Source: Nitrospirota bacterium
GTDB lineage: Bacteria > Nitrospirota > Thermodesulfovibrionia > Thermodesulfovibrionales > Magnetobacteriaceae
Length of the DNA stretch: 6,771 nt
Reading direction: 5' to 3'
Assembly: GCA_015232165.1 (NCBI GenBank)
Contig: JADGAE010000099.1
Coordinates: forward strand, 1 to 6,771
Numbering within the stretch: the stretch's first letter is position 1; each line of letters starts with the position of its first letter. The position numbers were made by a program, and so were the translations under genes. Positions 1 to 6,100 of this stretch are shown here, piece by piece. Under the pieces are notes generated by a model. The model saw only the letters and a program-made list of their open reading frames with translations, had not been told where the DNA came from and did not search any database.

Positions 1-1
1 A

Positions 2-337
2 AACTGGTACGGTGTCCTGGGGGGCAGCAGAAACCGCCTCCATCAGGAGATCAACCTTTCGATAGCCGACCTGGCAAACGCCATCAGACCTACGTTGACG
101 GTCATGGACGCCACGCGCATCCTTAAGCGAAACGGTCCCACGGGGGGTAGCATCTCAGACGTTGAGGTTGCAAACACCATAATCGCCGGCGTTGACGAGG
201 TGGCCATCGATGCCTACAGCCTCAGATTCCTCGACCTGAATGTCGCAGACGTCCCGTTTCTGACCCTTGCACAGGCACGAGGCGTTGGCACTACCGACCT
301 CAAGGCACTCAACACACATGAACTTAACACGGATTGA
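2..337 (+). CDS. DUF362 domain protein, C-terminal fragment (5' end outside window)
   Basis: The reading frame is open from the first full codon at base 2 to a TGA at 335-337, giving 111 residues with no start needed inside the window. The fragment has the hallmarks of the end of a DUF362 domain: a GVLGGSRNRLHQE stretch (residues 4-16), then VMDATRILKRNGPTGG (34-49), then the GVDEVAIDAYSLRFLDL segment (63-79), and a closing QARGVGTTDL (91-100). The molecular function of DUF362 proteins is not established. Many carry Fe-S cluster motifs, but none is in this fragment, which contains no cysteine. A gene for a membrane 4Fe-4S protein follows on the same strand after 218 bp, which suggests a shared redox role (inference). 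A hairpin lies between the two genes, so co-transcription is uncertain. Family assignment is by motif recognition only. Confidence 0.82.
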   Translation, partial: NWYGVLGGSRNRLHQEINLSIADLANAIRPTLTVMDATRILKRNGPTGGSISDVEVANTIIAGVDEVAIDAYSLRFLDLNVADVPFLTLAQARGVGTTDLKALNTHELNTD

Positions 338-371
338 GGTATCTCATGGTAACTATCCTAAGAAAAGAAAG

Positions 372-416
372 AAAGGGGCGACTCCGCTCGCACAGCGACG
401 TTACCGCGCCCCCTTT
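372..416 (+). terminator. Weak hairpin downstream of the DUF362 gene
   Basis: AAAGGGGCG (372-380) can pair with CGCCCCCTTT (407-416) with one bulged C, closing a 26-nt loop. It starts 34 bp after the stop codon and is preceded by an A/G-rich run, as is the structure after the next gene. There is no U-run after the stem, so intrinsic termination is doubtful. It may instead be a 3'-end stabilising or repeat-derived hairpin. Confidence 0.3.
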
Positions 417-419
417 AGA

Positions 420-547
420 ACCCCCTGCAAGGGGGCCGGCCCCCTTGACCCCTTCCTGCGCAGGCTTGAGTCGTGGCATAGCTATATCTATGCACAGTGT
501 ACCTGAACTATTACAAGAATTTTACATGTTTTTTTAAAAGGATACAG
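420..547 (+). repeat. Partial, interrupted copy of the intergenic palindromic repeat
   Basis: Two blocks here match the element at 2187-2499. Block one (420-453) contains a perfect 20-bp palindrome at 428-447 (arms CAAGGGGGCC / GGCCCCCTTG) followed by GACCCCTT; it corresponds to 2282-2308. Block two (514-547), running from AAGAATTTTACATG through TTTTTAAAAGGATACA, corresponds to 2312-2344. In the downstream copy the blocks are nearly contiguous; here about 60 bp separates them, including the palindrome CCTGCGCAGG (455-464) and a GCATAG..CTATGC hairpin (476-493). The second block ends 8 bp before the start codon of the next gene, so repeat sequence forms its 5' leader. The rest of 338-555 shows no credible gene. 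Confidence 0.55.
536..542 (+). promoter_or_regulatory. Ribosome binding site candidate for the polyferredoxin gene
   Basis: AAAAGGA lies 13 nt before the ATG at 556, which is a long spacing. It sits inside the repeat block shared with 2331-2341, where the equivalent sequence reads TTTAAGGGGAT. An in-frame TAA at 550-552 rules out any start further upstream, so this is the only visible Shine-Dalgarno candidate. Confidence 0.4.
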
Positions 548-555
548 ATTAAGAC

Positions 556-2073
556 ATGCTTAAGAAATACCTGACACTTGCAAACATCCGACGGGTATAC
601 GCGGTGTTTTTCTTCACGCTCTTTGTGCTGCTACTACTGCTCACCGACTTCAGACGCCTCAAGGGATATGAGACGTCGTTGTTTCTGGAGCTGTCTCCGC
701 TGGTGTCTCTCTCGACACTACTAACCGGGTGGGGCGTATACAAGGGGCTTGTCCTGTCGTTGTTTATAGTCATCCCGACGCTTTTCTTCGGCAGATTTTT
801 CTGCTCCTGGGTCTGCCCCCTGGGGATACTCAACCAGTGGTCGGCACGCCTGTTAGCCAGGAACAGGGCGGTGGACGATTACAGGGTCAATGCCTACCGC
901 GGTATATTCAGAGTGAAATACTACATCCTGACATCGTTGGTCGTACTGGCGCTGCTGGGTGCGCTGCAGGTGGGGTTGTTTGACCCCATTGCCCTGCTGA
1001 CGCGCTCATTTACGGTTGCCATATATCCGGCCTCAAATTATCTCACCGGAGGCTTGTACATAAAGCAGCCCATGTTTGTGGGCGGGATACTTATAGGTCT
1101 TGTGTTTCTGGTGATACTGTTTGCCAACAGATACTTTACACGTCTGTGGTGTCGGGTACTCTGTCCGTTGGGGGCACTCCTGGGGGTGTTGTCAACGGCA
1201 GCGTTGTTTAAGGTCCGCCGCAACGTCGGCAAGTGCACCGACTGTCAGCGTTGTATGCGTAACTGCCACGGAGGCTGTGACCCACACGCGTATCTGAAGT
1301 TCCACGAGTGTCACCTGTGCTACAACTGCATTGAGGACTGCCCCGAGGGTGCGCTCCACTATGGGTTGGCCGATGCCCACAGCTCCACGCAGGCGCCGCT
1401 TGACGTCAACCGTCGCAGGCTCATTGAGACGGTCGCGGCCTCGGTTGTCCTCTATCCGGTGATGAGGAGTTCGGCAACCGCCTCAACCGTAGCAAGTCCC
1501 GACGTGATACGTCCTCCGGGGGCCATCGTAGAGGCCGATTTTCTGCGTCGGTGCATCAAGTGTGGGCAGTGCATGCGCGTATGCCCTACCAACGTGCTTC
1601 AGCCTGCCTTGTTGGAGGGCGGGTTTGAGGGGTTGTGGACGCCCGTGTTGGTCAACAGGATTGGCTACTGTGAGCACAACTGCATCCTGTGCAGTCATGT
1701 GTGTCCAACGGGTGCGTTAGTGCCCCTGAGCGTAGAGAGGAAGATCGGCAGGAAACCCGACATCCCGCCCACAAAGATCGGTACCGCATTTTATGATCGT
1801 GGCAGGTGTCTGCCCTGGGCCATGAACACTGAGTGCATCGTGTGTGAGGAGGTCTGCCCGACATCGCCCAAGGCCATCTGGTTTCAGGAGGTGGAGGTGC
1901 AGCTCAGGGATGGCGGGGTGCGGGTGTTTAAGCGTCCGTTTGTGGATACAAAGCTGTGTGTAGGCTGCGGGATATGCGAAAACAAGTGCCCCGTCCGCGA
2001 CAAGGCCGCAATACGTGTGACATCCATCGGTGAATCCCGCTCAGTCACCAATCGTATGATGCTACGTAGCTAA
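556..2073 (+). CDS. Membrane polyferredoxin: NapH-like half fused to NapG/MauM-like half
   Basis: The 505-residue protein probably carries electrons from the quinone pool or a cytoplasmic donor through a chain of [4Fe-4S] clusters. Residues 1-220 form a NapH/NosR-type membrane part with hydrophobic segments near 13-30, 62-80, 122-142, 173-190 and 204-219, and two CxxxCP motifs (C83/C87 and C199/C203). Two ferredoxin clusters follow: C227/C230/C233/C237 (C241 is an extra) and C252/C255/C258/C262. Residues 283-303 hold a Tat-like NRRRLIE plus a short hydrophobic stretch. The C-terminal half has four more cluster sites: C333/336/339/343, C372/376/379/383, C418/427/430/434 and C468/471/474/478, the NapG/MauM layout. 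NapH and NapG are usually separate genes, so this looks like a natural fusion. The start is ATG at 556, with an in-frame stop six bases upstream. The partner reductase is not visible, and nitrate reduction specifically is not implied. Confidence 0.88.
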   Translation: MLKKYLTLANIRRVYAVFFFTLFVLLLLLTDFRRLKGYETSLFLELSPLVSLSTLLTGWGVYKGLVLSLFIVIPTLFFGRFFCSWVCPLGILNQWSARLLARNRAVDDYRVNAYRGIFRVKYYILTSLVVLALLGALQVGLFDPIALLTRSFTVAIYPASNYLTGGLYIKQPMFVGGILIGLVFLVILFANRYFTRLWCRVLCPLGALLGVLSTAALFKVRRNVGKCTDCQRCMRNCHGGCDPHAYLKFHECHLCYNCIEDCPEGALHYGLADAHSSTQAPLDVNRRRLIETVAASVVLYPVMRSSATASTVASPDVIRPPGAIVEADFLRRCIKCGQCMRVCPTNVLQPALLEGGFEGLWTPVLVNRIGYCEHNCILCSHVCPTGALVPLSVERKIGRKPDIPPTKIGTAFYDRGRCLPWAMNTECIVCEEVCPTSPKAIWFQEVEVQLRDGGVRVFKRPFVDTKLCVGCGICENKCPVRDKAAIRVTSIGESRSVTNRMMLRS

Positions 2074-2156
2074 AAGAAAAGAAGGCGCTGCTTCTTGGCG
2101 CTCCAGGGGGTGAGGCACCCCTGCCATAAAACGCCCTCCTTTTCGTCTTTTCTTTT
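2072..2156 (+). terminator. Long-range stem with T-rich 3' arm after the polyferredoxin gene
   Basis: AAAAGAAAAGA (2072-2082, overlapping the stop codon) pairs perfectly with TCTTTTCTTTT (2146-2156), and GGCG (2084-2087) pairs with CGCC (2132-2135). Inside is a smaller hairpin, CAGGGG..CCCCTG (2104-2123). The T-rich right arm would serve as a U-tract behind the inner GC-rich stems. The placement directly at the stop supports a terminator, but the geometry is not a compact intrinsic terminator. Confidence 0.45.
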
Positions 2157-2186
2157 GGTATTCTAACTTAGAACAAATTTACCGTG

Positions 2187-2499
2187 CCCATTGCCCTCAG
2201 GGCAATCGCATTAGAAATAATCACTCACATTACGCACAGGGTACAAGAATGGAGGGCTTTGCCCTCCCTCAGACCCACCCACAAGGGGACCAGTCCCCTT
2301 GACCCCTTTAAAAGAATTTTACCATGTCTTTTTAAGGGGATACATGTTTTTTATGATAAAATAACCATTTTTCAACTTGCCAACCAGCCCTTTACGGGGT
2401 CAAGGGGGCTGTGCTCCCTTGTAAGGGGGTCTGAGGGGGGACAAAGTCCCCCATTTTTTTTCTTTTGTTCAAATGCGATTGCCCTGCCATTGCCCTGGG
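2187..2499. repeat. Nested inverted-repeat element, MITE-like, about 310 bp
   Basis: The outer arms are CAGGGCAATCGCATT (2198-2212) and its exact reverse complement AATGCGATTGCCCTG (2472-2486), each continuing into a variant of CCC..ATTGCCC at the tip (2187-2197 and 2487-2499). The inner arms are 2251-2310 and 2391-2452. Reverse-complemented, they align along about 60 bp, sharing CTTTG, CTCAGACCC, ACAAGGG and CCCCTTGACCCC. Each inner arm itself contains small hairpins: GGAGGGC/GCCCTCC (2251-2267), CAAGGGGAC/GTCCCCTTG (2282-2301), CAAGGGGGC/GCTCCCTTG (2401-2421) and GGGGGAC/GTCCCCC (2436-2452). The central loop (2312-2390) is AT-rich. An open frame crosses it, but its translation is repeat-derived and resembles no protein. 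No target-site duplication is clear, so mobility is inferred. Confidence 0.55.
2436..2465 (+). terminator. Intrinsic-terminator-like hairpin in the right arm of the repeat
   Basis: GGGGGAC, AAA loop, GTCCCCC (2436-2452), then A and eight T's followed by CTTTT. This is the best textbook rho-independent terminator in the window on the plus strand. It would stop transcripts leaking from the polyferredoxin gene before they reach the promoter of the next gene. The mirrored arm (2251-2267) has no matching T-run in its minus-strand direction, so any termination is one-directional. Confidence 0.55.
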
Positions 2500-2503
2500 T
2501 AAG

Positions 2504-2533
2504 TTGTCAAGGGATTGTAATATATGCTATAGT
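2504..2533 (+). promoter_or_regulatory. Candidate sigma70-type promoter for the DprA-like gene
   Basis: TTGTCA (2504-2509) and TATAGT (2528-2533) are separated by 18 bp; each differs from consensus by one base. Transcription would begin near 2540, just past the repeat element and its terminator-like arm, and about 55 bp before the first possible start of the downstream gene. CTATAG occurs at 2527-2532 and again at 2540-2545, a self-complementary hexamer at a 13-bp interval that could be an operator-like pair (speculative). Confidence 0.42.
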
Positions 2534-2549
2534 AAGGAGCTATAGAGGT

Positions 2550-2594
2550 ATGGCAGTACGGAGTACCTCGATATACTTAGCGTCGATATTATAA
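2550..2594 (+). CDS. Possible 14-residue leader peptide overlapping the next start
   Basis: ATG at 2550 opens a frame encoding MAVRSTSIYLASIL, ending with a TAA at 2592-2594 that shares its last A with the ATG at 2594 (TAATG). AAGGAG (2534-2539) lies 10 nt upstream as a possible Shine-Dalgarno site. If the promoter at 2504-2533 is used, that site would be upstream of the transcript start, leaving only GAGG at 2545-2548, too close to the ATG. The two readings therefore conflict unless an upstream promoter also operates. GAGGTA (2545-2550) and TACCTC (2564-2569) could fold over the start. Chance occurrence is quite possible. Confidence 0.2.
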   Translation: MAVRSTSIYLASIL

Positions 2595-3064
2595 TGATAT
2601 ATTACTCCAAGGGTAACATGGAGCTGTTGAACCTGCATAAGGTGGCATTTCTGTGCTCACGCAAATGCCCTGAGCGCGTTGTGCTGAGGGCCTATGAGTG
2701 GGCAATTGAGCAGCGGCAAAAGGGTGTGTGCGTACTCTCCGGATTTCACTCGGATATAGAGAAGGACGTCTTGTACTTTTTGCTCAAGGGCACTCAACCG
2801 ATCATACTTGCCCTGGCCAGGGGGTTTATGAAGGATATTGAACCTCAGTTGAGACGTCAGATAGAGAAGAATCGACTATTGATCATAACCCCGTTTGAGG
2901 AAACCGTAAAGAGGGTCACGGCCGAAACTGCCGGTCTGCGCAATCGCCTCATGCTGGAGCTGGCCGATGAGATCGTGGTAGCATATGCCAGGAAGGGTGG
3001 CAGCCTGGACACACTGGTGTCGGAGATCATGGCATCGGGTAAGATAGTCAGGATGTTGGGGTAG
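2594..3064 (+). CDS. Small DprA/SLOG-like Rossmann-fold protein
   Basis: The 156-residue protein reads as a single DprA/Smf (SLOG superfamily) core. It has an opening strand with VAFLCSRKCP (17-26) and SGFHSDIEKDVL (49-60) at the place of the DprA SGxAxGID loop. ARGF (75-78) follows, then a closing RNRL...ADEIVVAYARKGGSL (116-138) that parallels the RNR...LVVEA...SGSL motif of DprA. Full DprA is roughly twice as long; the N-terminal helical and C-terminal winged-helix parts are missing, so transformation-type RecA loading should not be assumed. Binding of a nucleotide or nucleic acid is the family expectation. The start is uncertain: ATG 2594 has no Shine-Dalgarno but overlaps a short ORF (TAATG), while ATG 2618 (residue 9) has AAGGG four bases upstream and would give 148 residues. 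The gene appears monocistronic and converges on the giant gene. Confidence 0.8.
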   Translation: MIYYSKGNMELLNLHKVAFLCSRKCPERVVLRAYEWAIEQRQKGVCVLSGFHSDIEKDVLYFLLKGTQPIILALARGFMKDIEPQLRRQIEKNRLLIITPFEETVKRVTAETAGLRNRLMLELADEIVVAYARKGGSLDTLVSEIMASGKIVRMLG

Positions 3065-3110
3065 TTTGGAGATATTGTGAATAAGAATAAGAACAAGACC
3101 GGGTCTGATC

Positions 3111-3143
3111 TGGGTCAGAGGGGGTGGGGCACCCTCTGACCCA
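3111..3143. terminator. Convergent-gene hairpin, probable bidirectional terminator
   Basis: TGGGTCAGAGGG (3111-3122) pairs perfectly over 12 bp with CCCTCTGACCCA (3132-3143) around a 9-nt loop. It lies 47 bp after the DprA-like stop and 26 bp after the stop of the minus-strand gene. No long T-run follows on either side, so termination may need Rho, or the hairpin may protect 3' ends. Its core GGGGGTGGGGCACCC (3120-3134) matches 14 of 15 bases of 2106-2120 behind the polyferredoxin gene. Confidence 0.5.
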
Positions 3144-3168
3144 CAAAACACACCTTCTTTGCTTTGTT

Positions 3169-6100
3169 TTACTTAGCCTGCCATTGCGCAGGCATGCCGT
3201 TTACCACGTACCCGCTGCCGGCCGTTATCGTTGTGCCATCCATGAACCAGACGTAGACGTCGCCATTTGCGGAATTCTGCCACAGGACGTCGCTCTTGCC
3301 GTCGCCGTTGTAATCGGCCACTGCCAGGACATGCCAACCGTTCATCCCGTGGGTCACAAGGCCACCGCCTATTATCTTGACCCCGTCCATCTGCCATATG
3401 GCAACATCGCCTGATGCGGTGTCTTGCCAGAGTAGGTCGGCCTTGCCGTCGCCGTCAAAATCGGCGATTGCCTTTGCCTTCCAGTTGCCGGGGACTCCAG
3501 GAGATGCGTAGTCACCCTTTAAGATTGTCGTACCGTCCATCAGCCAGACAAAGACGTCGCCGTTGTTGGTGTTTTGCCAAACGATGTCGCCCTTCTTGTC
3601 GCCATTGAGGTCGGCCACGACCCTGACCACCCACTCCGGTCTTATCCCCCTGACGATAAAGCCGCTGCCCTTGATGTCCTTGCCGTCCATGAACCACACG
3701 GCGGTATCGCCTGTTTCACTGTCCTGCCAGAGTAGGTCAGCCTTGCCGTCGCCATCAAAATCGCCTGCCTTTTTGAACTCCCACTCCCTGGGCAGACCCC
3801 TCAGGGCATAACCGTGGGTGATTATCTTTGTCCCATCCATGATGTACATATAGACATCGCCATTTTTGGTATTCTGCCAGATGATGTCGCTCTTGCCATC
3901 ACCGTCGAAATCGGCGATTCCCTTGATATCCCAATCCTCCGTAATTCCCTTGACGACGTAGTCACCGCCGGTTATGTTGGTCCCCTTCATCAGCCATATG
4001 TAGACATCGCCCGTTGTGGTGTTGCGCCACAGGACGTCGCTGTAGCCATCTCCGTCAAAGTCGTATATCGGCGTTACGGGCATGGAAAACTCAACGGTAA
4101 CGTCCTTGTCCGTGGTCATCTTGACCGTACACTGGTTGATTGCTGTTGCGTCGCAGCCCGTCCAGCCCTTTAGCGTTACACCCTGTGCTGGTGTTGCCGT
4201 GAGAACCACCTGGGCGTCCTTGTTGTATATAGCAGTACCAGTCTTGCCATCGCTGCTCCAGGTGAGTGTCCCCGTTGAGGCCGACACGGAGCCTATCCCG
4301 GAACCCGTGATTACGACCTTGAGGTGTGAATGCGTGTCCTGGGTCACCGTGAAGGTCTGACCGGCTATCGTCATTGTGCCGGTGCGGTTGACTGTCTCTG
4401 CGCTTTCGGCTACCGTGTACGATACCTGCCCGCTTCCGGTTCCGGCTTCACCAGATGTTATGGTTATCCATGCAACGTCGCTTGTGGCCGTCCACTGACA
4501 AGCGCTGCTTGGGGGCGTTACACCCACGGTGTCGCTGCCACCGGAGTAGCCAAAGTGCTTGCTCGTTGGGCTTATCGATGTCCCTGTCGCGCAATTAGGA
4601 CCTGCCTGGCTGACCGTAAAGGTCTGTCCGCCGATTGTCAACGTACCGGTGCGTGCATCGCCCGTGTTCTCCGTAACGGAGTAGGTTACAGTGGCATTGC
4701 CGGAGCCGGAGGCGCTGGACGTTATTGTTATCCAGGCGGCATTGCTTGTGGCTGTCCACGGGCAAGTGCCGGTTGTGGTCACATTCACGCTGCCAGTACC
4801 GGCTGTCGAAGTAAAGGTCTTGCTCGTTGGAGTTATTGTATAGCTGCAAGATACGCCGTCCTGCGTGACGTTAAACGCCTGCCCTGCGATGGTCAGCGTC
4901 CCTGTGCGTTGGGTTGTGGACGTGTTTGCCAATGCCGTGTAGGTAACCGTCCCTGTCCCTGTACCGCTTGCCGGGGATACCGTTAGCCAGGTTGAGGCAT
5001 TGCTTGTAGCAGTCCACGCACATGTGCTGCCTGAGGCGGCTAGCGTTACCGTACTGCTTCCGCCCACTGATGTAAAAGTACCGATTGTCGGGGAGAGCGT
5101 ATAGCTACAGGCCGGCTCTTGCGTAATGGTAAACGTTAGCCCCGCGATGGTTAACGTACCAGTGCGGGAGCTTGTTGTGGTGTTAGCGGATGCCGTGTAG
5201 GTAACTGTCCCTGAACCTGCACCGCTTGGTGGGGATACCGTTAGCCAACTGGCATTGCTTGAGGCGTTCCACGTACATGCGCTGTTTGATGCGGTTAGCG
5301 TTATTGTACCGCTGCCGCCCGTTGAGGCAACAGAGGCGCTTGTTGGTGAGATCGAATACGTACAGGTTTGGCCATCCTGTGTGACGGTAAATGTCTTTCC
5401 CGCTATCGTCATTGTACCGGTGCGCTGGCTTGTTGTGGTGTTGGCTGCGACGGTGTATGACACCGTGCCATTGCCGGAGCCGGAACTGCCGGAGTTGATC
5501 GTTATCCAACTGACGTTGCTTGAGGCCGTCCATACACAGCCGGTGTTTGCCGTTACGCTTACGGTATCGCTGCCGCCGGATGAGGTGAAGGTCTTGCTCG
5601 TTGGGGTGATTGAGTAGGTGCAAGACAGGTTGAACGTGGCTGTCACGTTCTTTGCCGCCGACATCGTTACCGTGCAGGTTGAGCTTGTTCCCGTGCAGTT
5701 GCCGCTCCAACCGGCGAAGGTTGATGGGGCGGTTGCGTTGTCGCTGGCCGTTGCGGTCAGGGTCACGGATGTGCCTTGGGGAAACGAAAAGGAGCACGTT
5801 GAGCCGCAGTTGATAGTGGAAGGGGAGCTTGTTACTGTGCCACTGCCTGTGCCGGCCTTCGAAATGGTCAAATTGACAAAATCACCAACCTGTCCAGAAC
5901 GAACTGGCCACACGTAGAGGCTGGAGGACTTATCGTGGTCTAAGACGTAGCCGTAGTCCATGCGGATGTTCCATGCGTAGGGCGTATCGTTAGCGTTGGT
6001 AGTAGACGACCAGTAGTAGAAAGACTGCACATTGATAAAGGGATGGCCAGATGGGATTGATGGTCTATAGGTTGCACGGTCAACCAGACTAAAAATCTCT

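Noticed and set aside
466..494. A promoter for the polyferredoxin gene (TTGAGT, 17 bp, TATGCA)
   Set aside because: The -10 match is poor and the region is dominated by small palindromes, so the pairing is likely chance.
267..537. Short plus-strand frames after the DUF362 stop
   Set aside because: They cover the palindromes and hairpins of the repeat copy and overlap the real gene end; there is no motif or start signal.
556..2073. Calling the gene napH or napG of a periplasmic nitrate reductase operon
   Set aside because: No napA, napB, napD or other nitrate reductase gene is in view; the neighbour is a DUF362 gene, so only the family resemblance is supported.
2184..2594. A 136-codon open frame across the intergenic region
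   Set aside because: It runs through the nested inverted repeat and its T-run, so the translation is made of repeat-derived and Phe-homopolymer stretches. It has no recognisable domain and no Shine-Dalgarno site. Only its last 14 codons are considered separately as a possible leader.
3172..4068. CRISPR-like array because of the regular 150-bp spacing
   Set aside because: The period equals the 50-residue coding repeat of FG-GAP units within one intact frame; there are no short identical repeats with unique spacers.
4330..4986. A 218-codon plus-strand frame opposite the BACON array
   Set aside because: It is antisense to a clearly coding region, is Cys/Gly/Arg-rich from the complement of repeats, and lacks an initiation signal or family resemblance.
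5183..5797. A 204-codon minus-strand frame inside the BACON array
   Set aside because: It lies in another frame of the large gene; its Arg/Asn/His-rich composition is what frame-shifted Ser/Thr/Gly repeats produce, and no domain is visible.
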